Assembly (NCBI GenBank): GCA_002633025.1
Contig: NMRB01001799.1
Span: 45,428 to 109,427, forward strand
Origin: Notospermus geniculatus
Taxonomy: Eukaryota > Nemertea > Pilidiophora > Heteronemertea > Lineidae
Direction of reading: 5' to 3'
Length of the DNA stretch: 64,000 bases
In this document: one piece after another, positions 11,601-19,952 of the stretch
Position numbering within the stretch: position 1 is the stretch's first letter
How the letters are laid out: each line of letters starts with the position of its first letter
The notes under the pieces: generated by a model
Told to the model about the DNA's origin: nothing
Seen by the model: only the letters and a program-made list of their open reading frames with translations
Databases searched by the model: none
Made by a program: the position numbers and the translations under genes

Positions 11601-13642
11601 CTATATCGACCCCTTTTGATGAAAAATTTTACTTTGTATGACGGGCTTAAAAACTTTTGGCACATGGCAATACTCCATGTTCTGAACCTGAATGGCAGGG
11701 TAGGGAACGTGACAAAAGTACAAGTTACCCACCGTGCATATTCACTACAAGACAATGCAGTCTATAGAATAGAAATCCTTGTTGTGTGTGAATTCAACAA
11801 CCCAATTCATGGCAAAATCAAATTGATGTGAATACCAATACCATGAAGTGAATGTATTTAGTGCATGTCAGATATGAATATGAATGAACTCCCTCATGTT
11901 TTATGAATGACTGACGTACGTATTCATTTCAAATGCCGAACATGACATACCGGCGTGGCCGGTACATCAAATGACACCTGGCTTATAAATTGAGCTGTTG
12001 CTCGCCTCATTATTTTGTCTTAGGCCTATATTATATTATTATAATGTTACCCAATCTCGCAAAAGTACCCCATAGGCACATGTCGCAGGTGATCATCACT
12101 GACCATCAGTTTATCCAACTATTATCACTGCTGTCCACTACTACATGAATGAGGGGGTCGCCACTTCTCCACGGAAAGATGTCGCTGCGACCAAATCAGG
12201 CCTTTTCATTGTCTTCAGGACGTCATCTCCGTGGCAATGTGCGGTGCGAGCATGAAGCCACAACGTCACGGCAGTGTGACGTTGACGTTCTGTACAACGT
12301 CACAGTGGAAAAGTGGATACGGTCGCAGCGCCATCAAATGGTAGAAAAAATTAGGCTACCTCCCCATTGTCAACCTGCAGAGACATGTACATTTGATTTC
12401 AGCTACTGTGTTGTAATGTATGTAAGGCTGCTAACCCTTTCCTCAGTTGCGACATCACATGATGCCACCTACTTTTGCTTGATTGGGTCACCTATGTCTA
12501 TCAAACTCCTCTTTTTTTGGATCAAGCATTACATGTACAATTAATTAGCAATCATAATGGCATGAATGACAGTAAATAGGACAAGTACATGTAGGCCTAC
12601 ATAAATCACAGCCTTTTTTTATTTTTGGGGCCTCTGACATGCAAAAAGTGACAATGAATTTGATTTATGGTACGCATTTTCAATATGGAACAGGAGAAAA
12701 AGGATGTGTTTTTGTTCCAACCCATTTCTAGTGTTTGGCTACAAGATCTTTCCATGGTGACAACGGGTTCTTATTTTGACAATATTTTGGCAACAAAGGA
12801 GGGCCACTCATGCCTCAATGATGATGATGAAGATGATGATGATGAAGAATAACAATTCCTCAATTTTGCATGAGACCAACGTCTTTGAATTTTCATTTAT
12901 ATACAAGTGATCATCACTTCAACTTCTTGGCTACGAAAGTGAATGGACATGAGGTGCTACTACTATCTCTATGTTGTAGCATAGCCCTAGTATAGGCCCC
13001 TACCACAGATCCAGGCGGAAAATATCGGACTTTTTACATGATTTACTGAAAATTAAATGTTTTATTGCCACTCGATCTGGTGATATGACTCAACAATCGG
13101 GACATGCAATCAGTGGCAATGGTGGACCCAATCGATCGATCGATGTGTCCCATGGTCCCGAGTTGGCGATTGTGCCCGATCGGGCCTGAAGTCCTAGCTG
13201 GTAGCCAGGTCATGAACAATGAAGGCCTAGCTTTTTCTCTGCAACCTTTAACTTCTAGGCCTAGGTTACCATGGTGATGGACATCATGATGATCATGATG
13301 ATGATGGGATGGATGGAGGGTGAAACTCAGCTGTGGCTGAGCTGAGACTGAGAGAGTGCAGATGTGCAGGGGAGTGAGGGAGACCTGCCTCCTCCTGGCT
13401 GTGGCCAGTGGCAATGCACTGCACTGCTGCAGTGCAGTCAGTGGCAGTGTTGTGGGTGGACCTGCTGACCTAAAAAAATTACGGTAAAATTCCGATCAGG
13501 AGGTCGATCGATATTCGAATCCCTTCCTCCCAGAATAGAACTCACACTGTAACACGATACACAACTACCCGTTTCAGTAGAACAGACACTCAATTTTTTC
13601 CTAGCCATTAAATCACGGAGAAATTGGTTGCCTACCTGACAT
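2611..13642 (-). CDS. GPT2: Alanine aminotransferase (mitochondrial GPT2-type)
   Basis: Pyridoxal-phosphate enzyme interconverting alanine plus 2-oxoglutarate with pyruvate plus glutamate. Coding exons, in order: 13636-13642, 6636-6823 (or allele 10493-10680), 5935-6024, 5743-5854, 5524-5654, 5290-5406, 4891-5100, 4477-4610, 3990-4098, 3836-3901, 3120-3275, 2904-3016, 2611-2701. All junctions keep frame, giving 507 aa (human GPT2 is about 523). Family landmarks: [38 protein letters not shown] and SKGYMGECGARGGY, with the PLP lysine codon at 4491-4493, and [16 protein letters not shown]. The first exon gives ATG TCA G, with an in-frame TGA six bases upstream. Joined to exon 2 it encodes [20 protein letters not shown], basic with no acidic residue, as in a mitochondrial presequence. 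A second Met (6770) could start a cytosolic form. The duplicated block is treated as an allele. Confidence 0.9.
3324..3561. repeat. MITE with ~50-bp terminal inverted repeats
   Basis: CAGGGTTTGACATAAGCCAA starts the left arm (3324-3376). The right arm (3508-3561) is its essentially perfect reverse complement. The element is 238 bp, non-coding and lies in the aminotransferase intron between the 3836-3901 and 3120-3275 exons. A family-1 SINE begins immediately at its right edge. Confidence 0.8.
3562..3720 (+). repeat. tRNA-derived SINE, family 1
   Basis: CTGTCAGAGTGGTGCAGTGG head, GGGGTTCAATCTCC B box, CTCTTTGACAG body and GGTTTTCTCCTGC tail. It abuts the inverted-repeat element 3324-3561, so one probably inserted beside or into the other. 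Confidence 0.75.
6051..6203. repeat. MITE beginning GGGCCGTATTC
   Basis: A 153-bp foldback in the intron between the 6636-6823 and 5935-6024 exons. The left arm starts GGGCCGTATTCACAAAGTG and the right arm ends with its near complement (CTTTGTGAATACGGGCC). The allelic copy is at 9863-10015, so the insertion predates the split of the two haplotypes. The termini resemble those of the elements at 715-841 and 6482-6550, suggesting one superfamily. Confidence 0.75.
6218..6366 (+). repeat. tRNA-derived SINE, family 1 (degenerate head)
   Basis: GGGTTCAATCCCC B box, then the family body and GGCACTCTGGTTTCCTCCTGC tail. The allelic copy is at about 10029-10180. Confidence 0.65.
6482..6550. repeat. Internally deleted foldback MITE (allele A)
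   Basis: Termini GCCCATATTCTAGAAG and CTTCTAGAATACGGCCC are inverted repeats. The same element in the other allele (10291-10407) is 117 bp and carries a longer right arm and loop. This copy is 69 bp and has lost the interior. It lies in an aminotransferase intron. Confidence 0.65.
7986..8211. mobile_element. MITE CTGTAAAGC...GCTTTACAG with TA flanks, in one allele only
   Basis: Terminal inverted repeats of about 25 bp: CTGTAAAGCAAGATAATTTCG on the left and, read on the other strand, CTGTAAAGCAGGAAAATTTCG on the right. TA lies at both edges, as for Tc1/mariner-type targets. The interior is repetitive (TTCGCGA motifs). The corresponding place in the other haplotype (near 12025-12045) has only a short TA-rich stretch, so this is an insertion polymorphism. 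Confidence 0.75.
8334..8463. mobile_element. Tourist/Harbinger-like MITE with TAA target duplication, in one allele only
   Basis: A 130-bp element with inverted repeats of about 45 bp (left arm starts GGCTTCCTTTACATACAAG; right arm is its near complement ending GTAACGGAAGCC). TAA flanks both sides (8331-8333 and 8464-8466). The other haplotype has a single TAA at the equivalent site (about 12414), an empty site. The 3-bp TWA-type duplication and GG... termini suggest a PIF/Harbinger-derived MITE; family assignment is inference. Confidence 0.8.
8870..8903 (+). repeat. (GAT)n microsatellite
   Basis: About eleven GAT units. The allelic stretch at 12817-12850 is interrupted by GAAGAT and differs in length, so the repeat is polymorphic. 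Confidence 0.85.
9110..9110. other. Single-N contig join
   Basis: The sequence left of this N (from 5290 on) and right of it (to about 13058) are near-identical. The end of one contig matches the interior of the next and vice versa, the pattern expected when a scaffolder places overlapping allelic contigs side by side with a minimal gap. Confidence 0.9.
9111..10680 (-). CDS. GPT2: Second allele of alanine aminotransferase exons 2-6 (probable assembly duplicate)
   Basis: Exons 10493-10680, 9747-9836, 9555-9666, 9338-9468 and 9111-9227 match those at 6636-6823, 5935-6024, 5743-5854, 5524-5654 and 5290-5406 in length and phase, with mostly silent changes. Introns also align, interrupted by transposon indels. 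The GC donor of exon 2 is kept. The last exon stops exactly at the contig edge and exons 7-13 are absent, so this cannot be a complete second gene. Because the unique first exon lies beyond this copy (13636-13642), the real locus is best read as one gene with two haplotypes. Confidence 0.85.
10291..10407. repeat. Foldback MITE, full form (allele B)
   Basis: Inverted termini GCCCGTATTCTAGAAG and CTTAGAATACGGCCC with arms extending about 35 bp (CTCTAAGG in the left arm, CCTTAGAG in the right). Allelic to the shortened copy at 6482-6550. Confidence 0.7.
12148..12365. mobile_element. 218-bp insertion present in one allele only
   Basis: The flanks (...CTACATG and ATTGTCAACCTG...) are contiguous in the other haplotype near 8270-8290, so this block is an insertion there or a deletion in the other. 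It carries a perfect palindrome at 12261-12284 (CAACGTCAC and GTGACGTTG around six bases) and an inverted pair near 12178-12192/12321-12335, but no convincing terminal repeats. Class unknown. Confidence 0.5.
13636..13642 (-). CDS. GPT2: First coding exon of alanine aminotransferase (ATG TCA G)
   Basis: Seven coding bases precede a GTAGGC donor (GT at 13634-13635). An in-frame TGA lies directly upstream (TGA ATT ATG), so translation cannot start earlier in this exon. The single leftover G matches the phase required by exon 2, whose acceptor (TTACAG) is followed by CT CTT CGA. The joined sequence reads as a typical mitochondrial leader. The match of phase, stop and leader character supports it; the donor is only moderately strong. 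A second possible 5' donor (GCAAG before GTAAGC, exon edge 15671) could belong to an upstream non-coding exon. Confidence 0.65.
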
Positions 13643-14207
13643 AATTCACCGCTGTACATTCACAGTACATTCAAAGAATTTCTACACACGACATATAATC
13701 AGTGTTGCAGCGAATGATATTATGCAACTGTTACCGTTGATAAACTTCATATGGACAAGAAATACTTCAAGTTTTTCTATTTAAAACAACAAATAAGTGA
13801 CAAAATATGTCAATAATAAATATTCTTGAAGACACTTTTAGTTGAAAGGTAGAAAATTAAACCCCGAATCACAGGTGTGATATTTGCAACACGGAGAAAT
13901 TTTTTTACGGCGGCCGGGTAGGTACACAACAAATTTTGTAGGTACTCAAACGCAGCACGCCATGTCATGCGCGTCGGGTGATATCATCTGCTCACGTGAA
14001 GTGTGAGTGAACATAGGCGTAGCCACGATTTCCAGAGGGGGTCGTATACGAAAATTCAACGTGCTTTCACGATCAAGTTTGTCAGCTCGGAGGCCATGTT
14101 TTCACGTTCAATTCAAGACTTTTTTCTTGAAAGAGGAATCGGCCCTGGACGACGCCTACCTAAGATGAGACATCCGTGAATTTTACCACTGCCCGATATT
14201 AGGGAAT

Positions 14208-14402
14208 AGGGAGTTTTCGCAAAGTTTTCCGAAACGCCAACGCGAACGCCAAGCCCATTGTTTGATGCAACGAAGAGATCACCGAACAAAAGGATAGACG
14301 TACGCGTTGGCGTTTCGGGGTATTTGGTGCTCTCTTCGTGGCATCGAACAATTGGGTTTGGCGTTCGCGTTGGCGTTTCGGGGGCTTTGTGCGAAAACTC
14401 AG
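14208..14402. repeat. Foldback element AGGGAGTTTTCGC, copy 1
   Basis: The left end AGGGAGTTTTCGCAAAG is complementary to the right end GCGAAAACTC near 14391-14400. The interior carries the same GAACGCCAACGC-type motif in both orientations. A second, shorter relative follows after about 16 bp. Confidence 0.6.
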
Positions 14403-14417
14403 TAATATAGTAATATA

Positions 14418-14546
14418 GCGAGTTTTCGCAAAGCCCCCGAAACGCCAACGCGAACGTCTATCCTTTTGTTCCGTGCTCTCTTCGTGGCATCGAACAATGG
14501 TATTGGCGTTCGCCTTGGCGTTTCGGGGGCTTTGCGAAAACTCCCT
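14418..14546. repeat. Foldback element GCGAGTTTTCGC, copy 2
   Basis: Left terminus GCGAGTTTTCGCAAAGCC and right terminus GGCTTTGCGAAAACTCCCT are inverted repeats. The interior resembles copy 1 (14208-14402). The two stand side by side separated by TAATATAG repeats. Confidence 0.65.
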
Positions 14547-16676
14547 AATATATACGTACCGGTACGCCTATAGGTCGGCCTATATCGAGGAAGTCGGAAT
14601 TCATTTCTCCCTTTCGTCAGAATTGTTCTTTAATGAAAGTCAATCAATCAAAAGAATGCTGAGTGAAACGTTGAATGCCAGGATGCGCCCGTCGCCCCGT
14701 GCGTTTAGACTGCTGCGGCGACACTCCGTGAGATCATCAGGCCTGAAGAACACTGTGAAGTGGAACGTGCTACCTGGAGGTTTTATTTGTCAGCGACTCT
14801 CGGACGCTCATTGACACGACTTCCAATTTTGCAAAGACATGAATTTGCATTTTGTGCACTGCCAGCTGCGGTAGTTATTGGATTTACATGATAAGCCATA
14901 TTTTATTGGATTTTACCGTGTTCAGTGCGCTGCCTTCGACGGCGCCACCGTAGCCTGACACCGCGCGACCTCCACGTCCCGATCGATAAAATCAAAGCGG
15001 GCAGAGAGAGGTCACCTTGAATATTAATTCTACATTCGCTGCAGGTGACATTTTGGTCATTTCATATGGCGTCTGCTTCAGGCCTGTCACCGTGCGGAAT
15101 TCCTCCGGCTCCTCCCTGACCTCACGAGGTCGCGTGTTGAGCCGACACTCAGTCCCGAGGCGGGCGCCGCGAATATATGCGACGAGTAACCGGAACACGC
15201 GGCTGCTACGCTGACTGCCGCCGACTGCTAACCGCGTAGCAGTCAATGTCGCCAATAGTTCATCTGTATTTTCATAATAAGTACATTTCATGTTGGGAAG
15301 GAGTGTCATTTTGACGTGTAAAGCCCAAATTTGTCAAACACGATCATTGGTCCGACCAAATATTTGAATTTTGGCCGGTCTGACCGAAAATACCACAAAG
15401 CTCACCTCTCAGCATTGGTCCCGACGATCAGTAAGAAGACCGACTCCTGTCAGAATCCGGTGAACAACCTCGGATTTTATTCCATATCGCCAACCCTCGG
15501 CATACAGACAGTTCCAGCCTCGATCTGCCCAGCTATTTCACGTTCACATTATCATAAAGCTAAAATCAATAAGTGCTGCCGCTCGCTCCGAGTGGAAAAC
15601 ATCATCAGGCAGAAATATATGACCAGTCAGTGCGAACCACGGCACCACCAACGGCTTGCTGTATGCTTACCTTGCAAAAATCAGGCTAAGCAAATAGCTT
15701 ACTCTGAATATTATAGACGGACCTAGCCTTTGTCTATACAAAAGACGGGACCATCTTGGGCCGCAATTTCAACACACCATACCCTGTCCCCGCAGCTGTG
15801 GATGATGCGACAAGTGCCATTTTAACGTCGGTCTCATGGAATAATGTGACAATTCCATTAGTGCCTTTCACTGTTGCTTCCACTGGACGAATTTCTCATG
15901 AGCAGCATTTCTGTGGGCGTAGGCCGTCCGTCCGTCTTGGACCATGAGCTTATCAGTTAATTCCCGCCTTCAAACCAATAATTACAGTGAGTAGGTTACG
16001 ACCGATTGAGATGGTCCCCCGTGCCGATGCAATGAAATAGCCAAGTTCAGGTATAACGACGTCCCCTGATCGCAAATATGTGATATTGAGTGATTGACAA
16101 TCGAATAAATATATTTTAGAATATTGAATATCAGAACCTCTGCTGACGGTCACTCAACATGTGAAATAAAAACATGTTCGGATAACCTCTATTCAATATC
16201 GTCGTCCTGAACATGACAACATCTGCAGAATCTTGCACCCAGCTGGCCAATAAAACAGGCGGGTTTGATCATCGCAGTGTAGCAATCAACGATAAAGAAA
16301 TGCGGGCCTCCTGATTGGTGCGTTAGTGTAGTCCGATCACCGCTCGAGAACGGGAGCGGAACCTATGCACCAAGTATGAAGTTTATATAGGTCGCTCGAT
16401 GAGCTAATGCCATGGAAGTTCCTTCCTCCCGACATTCTGTATGTGGGGGTTTGAAGTTAGTAGGTCAACGACGGCAAAGTTTGTCCAGTTTTCTGACAAG
16501 CTAGGCCTAAAAGTGGTTTGATTCTGGAGCTGAGCACCTGCAATGATCGAGCCACAGCGATGTTCCCGCCCCATCAAGAAATATATTTTAGGGCCCTCTT
16601 TCTGAAATTCTATAGCCCCGCGTTTGTCGTTTTCGCGCTCCTCAGAAACGCTCCGTGTGGGCCGCGATTCCTCAGT

Positions 16677-16750
16677 NNNNNNNNNNNNNNNNNNNNNNNN
16701 NNNNNNNNNNNNNNNNNNNNNNNNNNNNNNNNNNNNNNNNNNNNNNNNNN
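16677..16750. other. Assembly gap (74 N)
   Basis: Run of N between the CpG-rich region and the candidate MEP-1 promoter. Promoter or first-exon sequence may be missing. Confidence 0.99.
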
Positions 16751-16798
16751 GAGTAAACTTATTATGTAGATAAGGTGGTCGTGACGTAGTTTTCTGCA

Positions 16799-16824
16799 GT
16801 CACGTGACCTATCAGCGCCATCTT
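16799..16824. promoter_or_regulatory. Palindromic E-box plus YY1-type motif
   Basis: GTCACGTGAC (16799-16808, USF/MITF-type E-box) is followed eight bases on by CGCCATCTT (complement AAGATGGCG, a YY1 core-promoter motif often located at transcription starts). A plus-strand donor CAG/GTAAAT follows at 16941, so a non-coding first exon of MEP-1 at about 16825-16940 is possible. Motif match only. Confidence 0.35.
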
Positions 16825-17822
16825 GGGTTTGTTCCTCTTATTGGAAATTTTGCAGGAACACTGAATTCTGGGTCACGAACTGAATTTTCGCAAACTGCCC
16901 TCTTAAAACACCCTAAAACATACTTCGGACAACTGGACAGGTAAATACAGTGAATATTTTTCGTTGTGTATGAAATAGAATGCCCGGCGTACAAAAATCC
17001 CGCTTTTATGTTCGCGTTTGGTCACATGTCTGTGTTGAAAATGTATGAAAATGGCGCCTCCGAAGTTGGCGTTCGCCAGTAGGGGGATTCGTCTGCATTC
17101 AGGAGGTCGGGAGAAACTCGTTATTTGACGGAAGACGCCATGAGACCATTCATTTCGTTCCTGAACTACTAAACTTTCTTCAGAGATTAAAGTAGCCTGT
17201 CCCCGATGCCATGCTTTTGAGGAATTTGATCATTTTTGCGAACTACCGGATCGGTGGTGGCGTAGTGTTTTTGCGCGCGTGGGTTCGAATCACTGACTGG
17301 GCGAACTGCATGCTCTCGTCTGCTGAGTCAATGTGCATTGTGCATTGTGTGCATGTAAGCTCGCATACATAAGCGAGGTAATTGAAGTTCTACATTATAC
17401 AATGATTGCATTTAGGCCTACATGATAAAACAAGTGATTGGAGCCCTGTTGCTGTTTGGATTGAAGATTTGTTGATCTGTCAAAAATAAAAGACGGACTC
17501 ATGTCATGACCACTGACTCATGACTGCTAGGCCTAACGGTTGGTTGCTTGCTGTGTCTGTCTCCATGTCTGTGGTTGGTAGCTTGGTAGGCCACACTGGT
17601 GACTGGACTCTGCCATGCCCACCTGGCCCTCGCCTTGGCTGGCTTCCCTCTCCTCAAAATGCTGGCTTGATTGAACATGTCATTTTTTTTGAGAAATACA
17701 AAATAAGGGGTGATTTTATTTTACAGTTGATCAAAGAAATAAATTAATAATTGGCTTTATATATATGCCTAATATGCTGTGAATACTCGCACTCACCGCC
17801 CTTGACTTGAGCAATAGGCCTA

Positions 17823-18196
17823 TAGATCGATTGCACACCGTTTCTGATCTTTTCCGACCGCCGTCATCAGTGCCAACAATGATTCGTGATCTCTGTTCGG
17901 GCATTGTCGTACGTCATTTCTAGGATCTTGACAACGCAGTTTCGCGCATGCGCTCGGGCTGGGTCCGAAAGCAAATTTTCGGGATGGACATGTAGGCCCC
18001 TAAACAAACCGAAACGCGGCTAAAAACTCGATTTTATTACGATCACTAAAAAATAAAATGGTGGAAGTATGCATTGTTTAGAACTGTGGGGCACATTCTG
18101 GACAATCAAATAACATGTGGTTCTTCAGAATACCGGCAGAAGAGCGCCTTGACGACGGCGGTCGGGAAAGATTGGAAACGGCGTGCTATCGATCTA
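17823..18196. mobile_element. MITE with ~50-bp inverted termini
   Basis: The left arm starts TAGATCGATTGCAC and includes TTTTCCGACCGCCGTC. The right arm is its imperfect complement ending GTGCTATCGATCTA. TA flanks suggest a TA target. The interior contains GCGCATGCGC at 17944-17953. Confidence 0.7.
17944..17953. promoter_or_regulatory. NRF-1 consensus inside a MITE
   Basis: GCGCATGCGC is the palindromic NRF-1 binding consensus. It lies inside the inverted-repeat element 17823-18196 upstream of MEP-1, so if functional it was brought in by a transposon. Motif match only. Confidence 0.3.
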
Positions 18197-18589
18197 TCTA
18201 ATTCAGGACCATGTTTGTATGAGTGACGCGATGTCGTAGTGCATCCAACACATGCTGATGAATTGTGCCGTCATGACGCCGTGTAAACATGGTCCGCAAT
18301 TTATGGTACATGACTGCAGTTTTCCCATGATTATGAATATGACGTCTTTTCACAGCAGGCAAATTTTAATCGCGAATTTCACCCTATAGGCCTGTCTGTC
18401 ATCTGTTCTTCTTGGTCATTGCCTCATAGGCCTAGTAATGTTTTGGTTCGGGATGACAGCACACATGGCTGATGAAAATGCCTCTGACGGTTTTTCACAG
18501 CAATTCTCACTTTGATTTTGAAAAAAATATGGTGGCAGGAGAATGTGAAATATAAATCGCGTTTCTAAGGTGAAAGACATTGCTTCCTA

Positions 18590-18685
18590 ATCCTACCAGA
18601 ATCGAACCCACGGACCCTCGCATAAGGCATCAATCGCCAGCACTAAGGGGCAGCACGCCTTAAACCACTAGGCCAAATCCCCATC
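18590..18685 (-). repeat. tRNA-like SINE head or pseudo-tRNA
   Basis: Minus strand reads GGATTTGGCCTAGTGGTTTA (A-box-like) and later GTGGGTTCGATTC (B-box-like), with a long variable region. It lacks a clean cloverleaf, so it is annotated as a SINE relic rather than a tRNA gene. Confidence 0.4.
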
Positions 18686-19125
18686 TTAAAAAAGATGGTT
18701 CAATGGCCCATGTTTAAACGAGGCATCCATCAGTACCCTGCGAGTAGTCCAAAGAGGCAGGAGAATGATTGACAAATGATTGACAAAAAGTGGCAGGAGA
18801 ATGATTGACAAATTTGAGATAGGGAGCATTTTCCTCCATACTTGGAAAAAAATCCCTTGATTGAACTTAATAATTTGGGATATTCGAGGTTCCAAATGAA
18901 ATGAATGAAGTAGTGGTCGTTTAGTTAGTGAGATGAAATGAGGGAATGTTTTTGACCTGTCTTTAGAACTTTGAGTGACCTGATACAGAGCCATCATGTG
19001 GAGGATGCCAGTCCTGTGAGAGAGATATCAGGCCTTTTCCATGATGGAAATCTTTCAGCTTGCTCTCTGGAAAAATAGTGTATTTAAAGGGAAACTAACA
19101 CTATGTTTTTTCTTTCTCTTTCTAG

Positions 19126-19272
19126 GTGTGGCATCGAGCGACCTCCATCTAGTCGATGTCCTCTCGCCTGTTTCTGTACCTAGTGGGAACGCAATTACTC
19201 GGGAGAAGAGTTCAGTATTCAAAGCTATCTGCTGAGAGAATTTCAAGTGCACTGCTGAATGTTGGTCACGAG
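19126..19272 (+). other. 5' UTR exon of the MEP-1 gene
   Basis: Bounded by a pyrimidine-rich acceptor (CTTTCTAG) and a strong donor (GAG/GTAAGTTG). It is the obvious partner of the acceptor at 19921-19927 that opens the coding exon. The coding exon has a TGA (19929-19931) in frame ahead of its ATG, so this exon is non-coding with respect to MEP-1. Confidence 0.7.
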
Positions 19273-19952
19273 GTAAGTTGTTTTTAATAGATACAACATG
19301 AACATGTACAAATCTGATCATGCTGATTTGGCATTAACTGATGTGGTGGTACACACACAAGTCATGATTGTGCTTCCTGACAGATTATACTGGTTAGAGA
19401 TACATGTGGAGATACATGTATTTCTGTACGAGTGTCTGTGGGGTGAATTTTTCATGAACTGGAATGAAATGCTGGAGACGCCCACAAAGTGCCGGTGATT
19501 TGTCAGCTGTGTGGACTGTTTAGTCTGGGAGTGTACCTCACTCAGCAGCACTAATGCTCATACTGCCATTCTGCCAGGCCCTGCAGGGTCCAGTACAAAA
19601 CTGAAGTCAAAGCATTCACTAGACTTTACTCATGCTGCCAATATCTACAAATACATTGACCATAACTAACCCTTTCCTATTAACCTTCCAAGTAGCAGTT
19701 GTAAACAAAGGTTGCCAACTGCCAATCTTATGCAGTACTCATGACAATACATGTATTTGGGAATGGCTTGCATGGGGAATCACCAGTTATGCTGTATAGT
19801 GCTGCCATCTGCACTCTAAAATAAGAACTAAATATCTCATGAGCAGATGACTAAATTCTCACTGTCGGTTGGAATAATGAGTTTGATGGTTGATCACTTA
19901 TGCCTGTTTCTATTTGTTTCTTTTCAGGTGACCAGTATGTAACACAGAAATT

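Larger units (their letters stand above)
13059..16676. other. Intergenic/promoter stretch upstream of the aminotransferase
   Basis: Apart from the seven-base coding exon at 13636-13642 I see no convincing coding sequence. The stretch holds GATC/ATG-rich simple sequence near 13125-13320, a pair of foldback elements at 14208-14546 and a CpG-rich part at about 14.7-15.3 kb. A good minus-strand splice donor (exon edge 15671, then GTAAGC) may end a non-coding first exon of the aminotransferase. Open frames here on either strand lack family resemblance. Confidence 0.5.
16825..19125 (+). other. Probable promoter and first intron of the MEP-1 gene
   Basis: About 2.3 kb without a convincing coding exon. 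It holds the possible 5' exon end at 16940, a tRNA-like relic near 17240-17300 (TGGCGTAGTG, GGGTTCGAATC), the inverted-repeat element 17823-18196 and a tRNA-like SINE head on the minus strand at 18590-18685. It ends in a pyrimidine-rich acceptor (TTTCTCTTTCTAG). Confidence 0.4.

Noticed and set aside
13043-13414. 123-codon minus-strand frame rich in His
   Set aside because: Encoded by ATG/GAT simple repeats; composition artefact.
14473-14814. 113-codon open frame near a foldback element
   Set aside because: Partly made of the inverted repeat, no homology, no splice context.
18590-18685. Functional tRNA gene
   Set aside because: A and B boxes present but no clean cloverleaf.
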